Origin: Actinomycetes bacterium
Lineage (GTDB): Bacteria > Actinomycetota > Actinomycetes > Propionibacteriales > Nocardioidaceae
Assembly (NCBI GenBank): GCA_023460975.1
Contig: JAEWOG010000068.1
Location: 1 to 64,000 of the forward strand
Length of the DNA: 64,000 nucleotides
Direction of reading: 5' to 3'
Positions within the stretch are counted from its first letter, which is position 1. Each line of letters starts with the position of its first letter. Shown in pieces: positions 1-8,236 of the stretch. Made by a program: the position numbers and the translations under genes. The notes below the pieces were generated by a model. The model saw only the letters and a list, made by a program, of their open reading frames with translations. It did not search any database and was not told the origin of the DNA.

Positions 1-104
1 GAAACGGGAAACACCCGGTCCCATACCGAACCCGGAAGTTAAGCCTTTCAGCGCCGATGGTACTGCAACCGAGAGGTTGTGGGAGAGTAGGACGCCGCCG
101 GACA
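1..104 (+). rRNA. rrf: 5S ribosomal RNA, 3' part
   Basis: The window opens inside a 5S rRNA; the first dozen or so bases are missing. The conserved CCGAACCCGGAAG block (about 28-40) and the GCGCCGATGGTACTGC block (51-66) are both present, and the final helix ends near GCCGCCGGAC. This marks the end of a ribosomal RNA operon read rightward. The 3' end is placed by homology to within a few bases. Confidence 0.95.
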
Positions 105-112
105 AACATTCC

Positions 113-144
113 AGGAGCGGAGCCACAACAGTGGCTCCGCTCCT
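113..144 (+). terminator. rRNA operon terminator hairpin
   Basis: A perfect 14-bp stem (AGGAGCGGAGCCAC with GTGGCTCCGCTCCT) closes a 4-nt AACA loop, 9 nt after the 5S rRNA. There is no long U-tract, as is common in actinobacteria. It probably also ends the leftward DUF1015 transcript, whose stop is at 192. Confidence 0.85.
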
Positions 145-191
145 GCGCATTTGGTTGCCAGTTCGCGTATTCGCTGTGTCGACTTGTTCAG

Positions 192-1316
192 TCAGCTGCA
201 GGGACGATCCGCGGTGACGTTGCGCATGATCGCGCCGACCGTGGGCTTGGGCTGGAACGAGGTGGCCTTCTCCGGAAGCAGGTGGCCTGCGCGCGTCAGC
301 GCCGTGACTGCCTGGAGCGAAGGCGCCGGCAGCACCAGAGCTGCGTCCAGAGCCCCCGTGGCCTTGAGCGCACTTTCCAGCGTGTGATGGTGGCTCAGAT
401 CAACATCACCGAGGCGCGCCAAGAGCTCGCTGTGGAGCCACTCCACGACCAGGGCGTCCTGAGCCGTGGGGGGCGTCACCGTCAACCACTGTGATCCGTC
501 GGTGAGGACGATGGCTCCCGGCGAGAGCTGGTCGAGCATGGCCTGGCGGTCGCCGCTGATGGTCTGTGCGCCGGCGGCGTGGGCCGCGCGTACGAGGTCA
601 TCGAGGGTGACGCCGTGGACCACCCGGTGGATGGGGCCGAGGAAGAACGGCGTGTCCGCTTGATCGACCAACATGGCCAGACCGTGGTCCCAGGTGCCGT
701 CCGGGTGGGCGTCTCGAAGAGCCAGGTAGGCGGCGTACCTGTGGTGTCCGTCGGCAAGCAGCGCCTCGGAGTGCGCGACGCAGTCCTGGAGTTGCGCGAG
801 GTCGGCGAGGTCGGTGACGGACCAGATGCGGTGAGTCTGACCGGTGCGGTCGGTGAAGGCATGGTCCGGCGCACGCTCGGTGATCACATAGAGGAGGGTG
901 CGCAACCCGTCCGGCGCGGAGACCGACAGGAGTATGGGCGCCGGGTTGATGCCGATGGCGGCCATCCTCCGGGCCAAGTCCTCCACCTGGTCGGTGTGCA
1001 CGCGCTCGTGAGGCCACAAGGCCGGCGGCTCATCTGCAGCGGTGAGGCGCGTCAGGTCCAACGCGCCGATCAGTCCCCGGATGGTCAGGCCGCCAGTGAC
1101 GTACTCGTACACGTGCAGGCCGGGAACGGAGTCGAGCGTGAGGAGTCCGTCGCGGCGCCATGCCTGCAAGCGAGAGCCCTCGCCGACGTAGGGTCGTGCC
1201 AGGGCGCGGACGGCACCCGGGTCGCCCACGCGGCTGGGGGAGAGGAACACGCCTGGGAAGGGTTCGAGTTGCAACGGCCATGCCAGGCAGGCAGGCACGA
1301 CCGAGGCGAACTCCAT
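192..1316 (-). CDS. DUF1015 family protein
   Basis: A 374-aa protein of the DUF1015 family, whose biochemical function is unknown. The family hallmark LLADGHHRYAAYL lies near residue 220, and an early block (FPGVFLSPSRVGDPGAVRAL) matches the usual N-terminus. I chose ATG at 1316 because the family typically begins just before the segment MEFASVVPACLAW. The open frame continues to 1556, but that part is Arg-rich and overlaps the start of the opposite-strand gene. A GTG at 1343 is the main alternative start. It is convergent with the rRNA operon and divergent from the HAD phosphatase. Confidence 0.85.
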   Translation of the reverse strand: MEFASVVPACLAWPLQLEPFPGVFLSPSRVGDPGAVRALARPYVGEGSRLQAWRRDGLLTLDSVPGLHVYEYVTGGLTIRGLIGALDLTRLTAADEPPALWPHERVHTDQVEDLARRMAAIGINPAPILLSVSAPDGLRTLLYVITERAPDHAFTDRTGQTHRIWSVTDLADLAQLQDCVAHSEALLADGHHRYAAYLALRDAHPDGTWDHGLAMLVDQADTPFFLGPIHRVVHGVTLDDLVRAAHAAGAQTISGDRQAMLDQLSPGAIVLTDGSQWLTVTPPTAQDALVVEWLHSELLARLGDVDLSHHHTLESALKATGALDAALVLPAPSLQAVTALTRAGHLLPEKATSFQPKPTVGAIMRNVTADRPCS

Positions 1317-1363
1317 CGGGCCATCGTAGGTGGCTCTCCACACACTCACTGGGAAGGGCACGC

Positions 1364-2386
1364 GTGCTGTCGCAAAGTACTGTTCCGCTGTCGGGCGCCT
1401 ACGACCTGTTGATGTTCGACGTCGACGGTGTCGTGATGTCCGGCGGCGCGCCCCTGCCGAACGCGATCGCGGGGATTGCCGCCGCCCGAGGCTGCGGCGC
1501 ACAGGTCGCGTTCGTGACCAACAATGCGTCTCGGCCACCGCAGGCGCTGGCTGCACTGCTGACGGGTTTCGGGCTCAGCGCCACGGCGCAGGACGTGGTC
1601 ACCTCGGCTCAGGCGGCGTGCGCGCTGGTGGTGCGCACGTACGGTCCTGGGACTGCCGTGGCCCTGCTCGGGGGACAGGGGCTCCACGAGGCCGCCCGGG
1701 ACGCGGGTCTGGTGATCGTCGAAGACTGGCGTGGGGCCGCCGTGCTCCTGAGCGGGTACGGCCCGGACGTGCGCTGGGAGCAGATCCGGGATGCCGCGCG
1801 TCTCGTACGGGCTGGACTGCCCTACGTCGCATCGAATGCCGACTCGTCGATGTCGACGCCCGAAGGTCTCGCCCCGGGCCATGGCGCCGTGGTGGACCTG
1901 ATCCGTCGCTTCGCCGAGGTGGAGCCGACGGTGGCGGGCAAGCCGTCGCCGCCGCTGCTGCTCGAGACCATCGAACGCGTGGGCGGTGAGCGCCCACTGA
2001 TGGTGGGAGATCGCTTCGACACCGACATCGAGGGGGCGGTGCGCGTCGGGGTGGACTCCCTGCTGGTGATGACGGGCGTCACCGATCTGGAGGGCCTGGT
2101 CGCGGCGCCAGCACAAGTGCGCCCGACCTACATTGGGCACGACCTCACTGCGCTGAACGAGCTGGCGGCAGTTCCCGTCCTGGACGCGGAGGGAACCGCT
2201 CGGTTGGGCGGGTGGCAGGCGCGGATCGACCAGGGAGAGCTGTCGGTGGTTGGCGCCGGGGGTCCCCACGACTTCTGGCGCGTCACCGCAGCGTGCGCAT
2301 GGTCGTGGGCGGACCGCCACGGCGGACCGCCGTCGGTGACCAGGCTCGCTGAGGCGCTGCCCGGGACTGTCGGCACTGAGCGGTAA
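1364..2386 (+). CDS. HAD-superfamily subclass IIA phosphatase (NagD-like)
   Basis: A 340-aa haloacid-dehalogenase-type hydrolase of the NagD/4-nitrophenylphosphatase group, expected to remove phosphate from small metabolites in the cytosol. Motif I is FDVDGVVMSGG near residue 20 (nucleophile and acid Asp). Motif II is VTNNASRPP. The cap domain is followed by the motif III lysine in VAGKPSPP. Motif IV is MVGDRFDTDIEGA. The GTG at 1364 is chosen because a purine-rich GGGAAGGG lies 5 nt upstream; earlier in-frame starts run back over the DUF1015 gene. About 60 C-terminal residues beyond the HAD fold are unassigned. The natural substrate cannot be read from sequence. Confidence 0.85.
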   Translation: MLSQSTVPLSGAYDLLMFDVDGVVMSGGAPLPNAIAGIAAARGCGAQVAFVTNNASRPPQALAALLTGFGLSATAQDVVTSAQAACALVVRTYGPGTAVALLGGQGLHEAARDAGLVIVEDWRGAAVLLSGYGPDVRWEQIRDAARLVRAGLPYVASNADSSMSTPEGLAPGHGAVVDLIRRFAEVEPTVAGKPSPPLLLETIERVGGERPLMVGDRFDTDIEGAVRVGVDSLLVMTGVTDLEGLVAAPAQVRPTYIGHDLTALNELAAVPVLDAEGTARLGGWQARIDQGELSVVGAGGPHDFWRVTAACAWSWADRHGGPPSVTRLAEALPGTVGTER

Positions 2387-2389
2387 CCT
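2384..2389 (+). promoter_or_regulatory. -10 box (TAACCT), leaderless type
   Basis: TAACCT sits 6 nt before the ATG at 2396, so transcription should start at or next to the A of the start codon. There is no ribosome-binding site. This is the first of several promoters of this layout in the window. It should drive the tlyA-nadK-recN run. Confidence 0.6.
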
Positions 2390-2395
2390 CGGCGC

Positions 2396-2605
2396 ATGGA
2401 CGAGAACCCCACCGTCGCCGGGCACCAGCCCGTCGAAGCCCCGAGCCCGGCGCTCGAGGACGCGCTGACCGGCGTACCGGCAGTGGACGCCGTCCTGTCC
2501 GAGGTCGCGGGACTGGCGGGCCTGCCCGTCGCCGACCACGTCGGTGTGTTCGAACGCGCCCACGACCAGCTCCGCCGCGCCCTCGACGCGGACCCGGAGG
2601 CCTGA
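2396..2605 (+). CDS. small acidic conserved protein upstream of tlyA
   Basis: A 69-aa acidic protein of unknown function. It has no membrane segment or metal motif; the C-terminal half (DHVGVFERAHDQLRRALDAD) looks like an amphipathic helix. Small proteins of this type are commonly found directly before tlyA in actinobacteria, and here only one base separates its stop from the tlyA ATG. Translational coupling to tlyA is likely. The start is backed by the leaderless -10 box. Confidence 0.75.
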   Translation: MDENPTVAGHQPVEAPSPALEDALTGVPAVDAVLSEVAGLAGLPVADHVGVFERAHDQLRRALDADPEA

Positions 2606-2606
2606 G

Positions 2607-3431
2607 ATGGCAGGTCCTCGGCGGCTGCGCTTGGACGCAGAGCTCGTCAGGCGTGGGCTGGCACGCTCGCGTGAGCATGCGAGCGAACTGATCGCGGCCG
2701 GACGGGTCACCGTGGCCGGAGCCACGGCCACCAAGCCCGCGACGGCGATCACCACGGACTCTGCCGTCGTGGTGCGGGAGGACACGGCCCGCGAGGAGTA
2801 CGTCTCGCGCGGCGGACACAAGCTCGCGGGGGCGCTGACCGCCTTTGCCGCGGCAGGTCTCGACGTCGCGGGACGCAGGTGTCTCGACGCGGGGGCGTCG
2901 ACCGGCGGCTTCACGGATGTTCTGCTGCGCAACGGCGCCCGCGAGGTCGTGGCCGTTGACGTGGGCTATGGCCAGTTGGCGTGGTCGATCCAGAGTGACG
3001 AGAGGGTCCAGGTGCATGACCGCACCAACATCCGCGATCTCTCCCTGGAGCTCATCGGGGATCGCGTGGATGTGGTCGTCGGCGACCTGTCCTTCATCTC
3101 GTTGACATTGGTCCTGGCCGCACTGAGTTCGGTGTGCGCGCCCGACGCCGCCATGGCGCTCATGGTCAAACCACAGTTCGAGGTCGGCAAGGACCGAGTG
3201 GGCAAGGGTGGAGTTGTGCGGGATCTCGACCTGCGCGCCGAGGCAGTTCAGACAGTCGCCGACCACGCAGCCAGTCTGGGATGGGGGGCGCAGGCGATCG
3301 CCACGAGCCCGCTGCCCGGCCCCTCAGGCAACGTGGAGTTCTTCCTGCTGCTGCGTCGTGGCGAGTCCACGATCGGCCGCGACGAGATCAGCGCCGAGGT
3401 CCGCCGTGGCTCCGAGGAGGCGGCCCGATGA
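2607..3431 (+). CDS. tlyA: TlyA family rRNA 2'-O-methyltransferase
   Basis: A 274-aa protein of the TlyA family. Family members 2'-O-methylate 16S and 23S rRNA, and the modification is needed for capreomycin/viomycin sensitivity in mycobacteria. The N-terminal S4-type RNA-binding domain (about residues 1-60) contains LDAELVRRGLARSREHASEL. A Rossmann methyltransferase fold follows, with the SAM-binding segment LDAGASTGGFTDVLL near residue 90 and the family block GDLSFISL near 150. Hemolysin is an older name. It starts 1 nt after the small upstream gene and overlaps nadK by 4 nt (ATGA). Confidence 0.93.
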   Translation: MAGPRRLRLDAELVRRGLARSREHASELIAAGRVTVAGATATKPATAITTDSAVVVREDTAREEYVSRGGHKLAGALTAFAAAGLDVAGRRCLDAGASTGGFTDVLLRNGAREVVAVDVGYGQLAWSIQSDERVQVHDRTNIRDLSLELIGDRVDVVVGDLSFISLTLVLAALSSVCAPDAAMALMVKPQFEVGKDRVGKGGVVRDLDLRAEAVQTVADHAASLGWGAQAIATSPLPGPSGNVEFFLLLRRGESTIGRDEISAEVRRGSEEAAR

Positions 3432-4372
3432 CCGACGCCACACGCACCATCCTGCTGCTGACCCACACGGGCCGCGAGCAGGCCCGCGAGGTCGCCCGGG
3501 CGTCTGTGTCCGCGCTCACCGGTCAGGGCGTCACCGTACGGCTCATCGACACCGAGGCCGGGGCCATCGGGGTCAGCGCCGATGAGCCCCATGTCGAGGT
3601 GGTGCCCAGCGACGCCGAGGCCGGCAACGGCTGCGAGCTCGCCCTGATCATCGGCGGCGACGGATCGATCCTGCGTGCGGCCGAGGTCACCCGCCGCAGC
3701 GGCACCCCACTGCTCGGCATCAACCTGGGGCACGTGGGATTCCTGGCCGAGGCCGAGGAGGAGGACCTGGCCTCGACGATCGAAGCCGTGGTGGCCCGCC
3801 GCTACACGATTCACGAGCGCCTGACCCTCGAGGTCCGTGTCGTGCGGGGCAAGGAACTGGTCTACGAGACGTTCGCCCTCAACGAGGCCAGCGTCGAGAA
3901 GGCCGCCCGCGAACGGATGCTCGAGGTGGTCATCGAGGTCGACGACCGCCCGCTGTCGCGTTTCGGGTGTGACGGTGTCGTCTGCTCGACGCCCACCGGG
4001 TCGACTGCCTACAACTTCAGCGCGGGTGGCCCGATCGTGTGGCCGCAGGTCGAGGCGTTGCTCATGGTTCCCCTGAGCGCGCACGCCCTGTTCGCGAGGC
4101 CGATGGTGGTCTCTCCCGAGTCCGTCATGGCCGTCGAGGTGCTGGCCAACAACGAGGGCCACGGCGTCCTGTGGTGCGACGGACGCCGGACAGTCGACCT
4201 GCCCCCGGGGGCGCGCATCGAAGTGCGACGAGGGGCCCGCCCGGTCTCCCTGGTGCGGCTGCACGAAGCGCCGTTCACCGACCGCCTGGTCGCCAAGTTC
4301 GACCTTCCCGTGGACGGCTGGCGGGGGCTTGCCGAGCGCCGCCGACGCGACGAGGAGGAACGACGTGCTTGA
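3428..4372 (+). CDS. nadK: NAD kinase
   Basis: A 314-aa enzyme that phosphorylates NAD to NADP, using ATP or polyphosphate. The diagnostic motif LIIGGDGSILRAAEV lies near residue 75, and the second conserved block CSTPTGSTAYNFSAGGP near 190. The ATG overlaps the tlyA stop (ATGA), and the stop overlaps the recN start by 8 nt, so the three genes are tightly coupled. The open frame extends upstream inside tlyA, but that part has no homology to the family. Confidence 0.96.
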   Translation: MTDATRTILLLTHTGREQAREVARASVSALTGQGVTVRLIDTEAGAIGVSADEPHVEVVPSDAEAGNGCELALIIGGDGSILRAAEVTRRSGTPLLGINLGHVGFLAEAEEEDLASTIEAVVARRYTIHERLTLEVRVVRGKELVYETFALNEASVEKAARERMLEVVIEVDDRPLSRFGCDGVVCSTPTGSTAYNFSAGGPIVWPQVEALLMVPLSAHALFARPMVVSPESVMAVEVLANNEGHGVLWCDGRRTVDLPPGARIEVRRGARPVSLVRLHEAPFTDRLVAKFDLPVDGWRGLAERRRRDEEERRA

Positions 4373-6140
4373 GGAGATCCGCATCCGTTCGCTCGGGGTG
4401 ATCGAGTCCTCGACGCTCGAACTCGGGCCCGGCCTGACCGTCATCACCGGCGAGACCGGGGCGGGCAAGACGATGGTCGTGACGGCGCTTGGCCTGTTGC
4501 TCGGCGGACGCGCCGACTCCGGGGCAGTGCGCAGTGGTGATGCGCATGCACGCGTCGAGGGAGTCATCCGTACGGAGGGGCTGCCAGACCTGGTCGAGGC
4601 CGTGGAGGAGGCCGGTGGAGCCGTCGAGGAGGGCGAGGTCGTCCTCGCCCGCAACGTCGCCGCCGAGGGCCGTTCGCGTGCCTGGGTGGGCGGCGCGTCC
4701 GTCCCGGTGGCGAGGCTGGGTCAGGTCGCGGACCCGCTCGTGGCAGTGCACGGACAGTCGGACCAGCATCGCCTGCTCCGCCCCGAGCGCCAGCGCAGTG
4801 TGCTCGACCGCTTCGGTGCGGAGGCGATCGCCGAACTGCGCTCCAGCTGGCGTGTTGCTTTCGACGAACTACGCACCGTCGAGGATGAGCTCAGCGACGT
4901 GCTCGGCTCTGCCATGGAACGAGCCCGGCAAGCAGACCAGCTGCGCTTCGGGCTCGACGAGATCGAGGCGGTGGACCCCCAACCCGGGGAGGACCTCGCA
5001 CTCGCGGCGGAGGAGTCGCGCCTCGGCCACGCCGACACCTTGCGTACGGCGGCCGAGCAGGCCCGTGAGGCGCTGAGCAGCGACACCGGTGCCCCCGACG
5101 CGATCGCCATGGTGAGCGCCGTACGGACCCAGCTCGGCGGCGTGCGGGAGCACGACGAGGCGGCAGGGGAGCTGGCCGACCGCGCCACGGAGATCAGCCA
5201 CCTGGTGACGGACCTGGCTGCCGATGTCGCCTCGTACGCGGATCGAGTCGACACCGACCCCGCCCGATTGGCACACGTGAGCGAGCGTCGTGCGGCGCTG
5301 ATCGGTCTGACCCGCAAGTACGGGGAGACCGTCGACGAGGTCCTGGCCTGGGCCCAACAGGCGGCTCAGGAGCTGCTCGGTCTGGACTCCGCTGATGACC
5401 GGATTGAGGCGCTGCGCGCCCGGCAGGCCGCGCTGCGCACAGAGCTGAGCGGCATCGGCGCCCGGCTGTCCGCCGCGCGAGGTGCGGCAGGGGAGCGGCT
5501 CGCCCATGACGTCGGTGAGGAGCTGGCGGGACTCGCGATGCCGCACGCGCGGATCGAGGTCGCCCTGACCCAGCAGGAAGTCGCGGACCCGGGGCCCGAC
5601 CTCGTGCCGGGGACCCTTCTGGTGGATGGGCGCTGGCTGCGGTGCCACGCCACCGGCCTGGACGACGTGGAGATCCTGCTGGCGGCCAACACTGGGTCGG
5701 AGGCCCGGCCCCTCACCAAGGGCGCCTCGGGCGGAGAGCTCTCCCGCGTGATGCTGGCTCTGGAGGTGGCGCTGGCACAGACCGCCAGCGTGCCCACCTT
5801 CGTCTTCGATGAGGTGGACGCCGGTGTCGGTGGCAAGGCGGCCATCCAGATCGGGCGGCGACTGGCCGCCCTTGCGCGCACCGCGCAGGTCATCGTGGTG
5901 ACCCACCTGCCGCAGGTGGCAGCGTACGGAGACCGCCATGTGGTGGTCCTCAAGGACCACGACGGCACCGTGACCACCTCGGGTCTCAGCACCCTGACGG
6001 AGGAGGAGCGTGAGCGGGAACTCTCGCGGATGCTGGCAGGCCTCGAGGACTCCGACAGCGCCCGAGCCCACGCGCGTGAGCTCCTCGACACAGCTGCTCC
6101 CGAGCGGGCGTGCCTCCCCATGAGGGGCAGCTCCGCCTGA
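4365..6140 (+). CDS. recN: DNA repair protein RecN
   Basis: A 591-aa SMC-like ATPase of double-strand break repair that holds and bridges DNA ends before RecA acts. Walker A is ITGETGAGKTMVV near residue 30. A long helical, Glu/Arg/Ala-rich middle follows (about 150-370). The ABC signature GASGGELSRVMLALEVAL is near 455 and Walker B VFDEVDAGVGGKAA near 480. The GTG at 4365 has GAGGAGGAA a few bases upstream and overlaps the nadK stop. The preceding ATG at 4329 lies inside nadK and adds 12 unconserved residues. Length is normal for the family. Confidence 0.95.
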   Translation: MLEEIRIRSLGVIESSTLELGPGLTVITGETGAGKTMVVTALGLLLGGRADSGAVRSGDAHARVEGVIRTEGLPDLVEAVEEAGGAVEEGEVVLARNVAAEGRSRAWVGGASVPVARLGQVADPLVAVHGQSDQHRLLRPERQRSVLDRFGAEAIAELRSSWRVAFDELRTVEDELSDVLGSAMERARQADQLRFGLDEIEAVDPQPGEDLALAAEESRLGHADTLRTAAEQAREALSSDTGAPDAIAMVSAVRTQLGGVREHDEAAGELADRATEISHLVTDLAADVASYADRVDTDPARLAHVSERRAALIGLTRKYGETVDEVLAWAQQAAQELLGLDSADDRIEALRARQAALRTELSGIGARLSAARGAAGERLAHDVGEELAGLAMPHARIEVALTQQEVADPGPDLVPGTLLVDGRWLRCHATGLDDVEILLAANTGSEARPLTKGASGGELSRVMLALEVALAQTASVPTFVFDEVDAGVGGKAAIQIGRRLAALARTAQVIVVTHLPQVAAYGDRHVVVLKDHDGTVTTSGLSTLTEEERERELSRMLAGLEDSDSARAHARELLDTAAPERACLPMRGSSA

Positions 6141-6156
6141 CACCATGGGCGGCGCC

Positions 6157-7344
6157 ATGAAGTTCCGCACACGCTCACGCCCAGACATCCCCCACTCCGG
6201 CCTCGCCGGAACCGCCCGGATCGAACGAACGCCCCACAAGGTTCGCGGCAGCCACGCCCCGGGAGACATCGTCTTCCTGGAACACGTGGACATGGACCGC
6301 GCGACGGCCCAGCGCCTCATCGACGCGGGGGTCATCGCCGTCGTCAACGGTCAGCCGATGATCTCGGGCCGCTATCCGAACCTCGGACCGCAGCTGCTCG
6401 CCGAGGCAGGCGTGATGATGGTGGACGAGGTCGGCGCCCAGGCCCTCAGCGCCGTCAAGGACGGAACAGCCGTACGGATCGATGCCGGCTCGGTGTTCGC
6501 AGGCGACGTCGAGGCGCTGAGCGGACGCGTCGTGGACGCCGAGGTCCTGGCAGCAGAGATGGCGAGCGCCCGCAGCGGCCTGGCGGCCCAGTTGACCAGC
6601 TTCACGCACAACAGCACCGAGTTCCTGCGCCGCGAGGAGGACCTGCTCCTGCACGGGCAGGGGATCCCCACCGTGGACGAGGCGCACCGATCCCGCCCCG
6701 CGGTCGTCGTCGTCGCGTCGCACGACTGGGCCAGCGAACTGCGCGGACTCAAGCCCTTCCTGCGCGAGCAGCGCCCGGTCGTGATCGCTGTGGATGCTGC
6801 CGCCGACGCGATGGCCTCGGCCAAGGTCCGCCCCGATGTGATCGTGGTGTCCTCGGCCGAGCCGGAGCTGCCGTCCAAGGCTGCCCTGCAACGCGCTGCC
6901 CACGTCGTCGTCATCGTCGAGCGAGGCGCGGGCCGCGCCGTCACCGAGCCGCTGGAGCGCCTGGGCGTGGCGCCAGTGCGCTTCGAGACCTCGGCCACCG
7001 CCGAGGACGCGGCGCTCCTGATCGCCGATGCGGCCGATGCCAGCGTGGTCGTGGGCGTGGGGATGCACGCCACACTCGACGAATTCCTTGACCGGCAGCG
7101 TGCCGGGCTGGCCAGCACGTACCTGACGCGTCTCAAGCTCGGCCCGCGGCTGGTCGATGCGGCTGCCGTACCGACCCTGTACGACGGTGCGGTGCGCCCG
7201 CGCCATGTTGCCGCCCTGTCGGCGGCCGGTGCCTTGCTGATCGCCGTGGCCGTCTGGGTCACCCCCGTCGGTCAGGAGTGGGCCGCCGACATCGCCCCCT
7301 GGTTCGACAACATCTACGCCAACGTTCGAGGACTGTTCACGTGA
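6157..7344 (+). CDS. steA: SteA family cell-division protein
   Basis: A 395-aa protein resembling SteA, described in corynebacteria as a cytokinetic-ring protein that works with SteB in peptidoglycan turnover at the septum. Conserved blocks are GLAGTARIERT, the NGQPMISGRYPNLGP segment near residue 75, and VGVGMHATLDEFLDRQR near 320. One membrane helix lies near residues 350-370 (ALSAAGALLIAVAVWVTP), with a short tail outside. ATG 6157 fits the usual family N-terminus MKxR; ATG 6145, four codons earlier, is possible and neither has a clear ribosome site. The stop overlaps the steB start. Confidence 0.85.
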   Translation: MKFRTRSRPDIPHSGLAGTARIERTPHKVRGSHAPGDIVFLEHVDMDRATAQRLIDAGVIAVVNGQPMISGRYPNLGPQLLAEAGVMMVDEVGAQALSAVKDGTAVRIDAGSVFAGDVEALSGRVVDAEVLAAEMASARSGLAAQLTSFTHNSTEFLRREEDLLLHGQGIPTVDEAHRSRPAVVVVASHDWASELRGLKPFLREQRPVVIAVDAAADAMASAKVRPDVIVVSSAEPELPSKAALQRAAHVVVIVERGAGRAVTEPLERLGVAPVRFETSATAEDAALLIADAADASVVVGVGMHATLDEFLDRQRAGLASTYLTRLKLGPRLVDAAAVPTLYDGAVRPRHVAALSAAGALLIAVAVWVTPVGQEWAADIAPWFDNIYANVRGLFT

Positions 7345-8225
7345 TCACCTTTCGCCACCACGTCGTGACCATCATCGCGGTCTTCGTCGCGCTCGCCGCC
7401 GGCGTCGCGCTGGGCGGTGGGCCGCTCTCCGAGTTGGGACGCCCCGATGCGGCAGACGATCGGGCCGACACGACTCAGACAGCGGCGCAGACGACGTCGG
7501 GGTTCGACGAGGCGTTCATCGCCGCCGTGGGGCCGGGTCTGGTCTCCGGGCGCCTGAGTGAGCAGAAGGTTGCGCTCGTCACGATGCCCGGTGCCGACGA
7601 GACCGTGGTCACCGCCCTGACAGAGCAGGTCGCCGCGGCCGGTGGTGCCCTCACCGGCACCTACCGGCTGGCCGCGGACATGACTCAGCCGAGCCAGAAG
7701 TCGCTGGTGGACACCTTGGGTTCGCAGGTGATGGCACAGCAGCAGGAGGCGGCGGACCCCGAGGCGTCGACGTACGTGCGCATGGGGCAGCTGCTCGCGT
7801 ACGCCGCAGCGTCGCCCGACGGCGCCAGCCCCGTCAACGGGAAGGCACGCGGCGTCCGCGAGGCGGTCGTGGGAGCGGGACTCCTCGACGAGCCCGGTCA
7901 GGTTGAGGAACGCGCGCCCCTCGTGCTGGTCGTGCTCGGTTCCCAGCCGGCGGCCGATGGGGGAGACGCGATCCTTGCGGGGATCGTGGAAGGCCTGGCG
8001 TCGCGCGCCCAGGGCACCGTGGTCGTCGGGAGCACCGAGGACGGGGCCGACGGCCAGCTGACGGCGCTGCGGGCGTCGGCGGGCGTCGCGCTCGCCGCGA
8101 CGGTCGACGGGACGGACCGACCCGCCGGTCGGACGGCCGCAGTTCTGGCGCTGGCACGCTCGATCTCGACCGATGGCGGATCGTTCGGTGCGTCGGGTGC
8201 CGACGGACCCGTCCCGCTGGGGTAG
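7341..8225 (+). CDS. steB: SteB/MctB-like copper-transporter family protein
   Basis: A 294-aa protein of the family annotated as copper transporter/MctB; next to SteA it is most likely SteB. It begins with MITFRHHVVTIIAVFVALAAG: a short cytosolic tip, then one membrane helix (about residues 8-27), then a coiled or extracytoplasmic domain. The GTG at 7341 overlaps the steA stop by 4 nt. SteA and SteB occurring as a coupled pair is known in corynebacteria. A role in division-linked wall remodelling is inferred from that; a copper role is not supported by any metal motif I can see. Confidence 0.8.
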   Translation: MITFRHHVVTIIAVFVALAAGVALGGGPLSELGRPDAADDRADTTQTAAQTTSGFDEAFIAAVGPGLVSGRLSEQKVALVTMPGADETVVTALTEQVAAAGGALTGTYRLAADMTQPSQKSLVDTLGSQVMAQQQEAADPEASTYVRMGQLLAYAAASPDGASPVNGKARGVREAVVGAGLLDEPGQVEERAPLVLVVLGSQPAADGGDAILAGIVEGLASRAQGTVVVGSTEDGADGQLTALRASAGVALAATVDGTDRPAGRTAAVLALARSISTDGGSFGASGADGPVPLG

Positions 8226-8228
8226 GAT
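8223..8228 (+). promoter_or_regulatory. -10 box (TAGGAT) of pyrG, leaderless type
   Basis: TAGGAT ends 8 nt before the GTG of pyrG at 8237. It overlaps the steB stop region, so pyrG has its own promoter and its mRNA probably starts at or beside the start codon. No ribosome site precedes the GTG. Confidence 0.65.
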
Positions 8229-8236
8229 CGAAGCCC

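Noticed and set aside
7341..8225. A copper transporter function for the SteB-like gene
   Set aside because: That family name rests on MctB. No metal-binding residues stand out here, and the coupling to steA favours a cell-division role.
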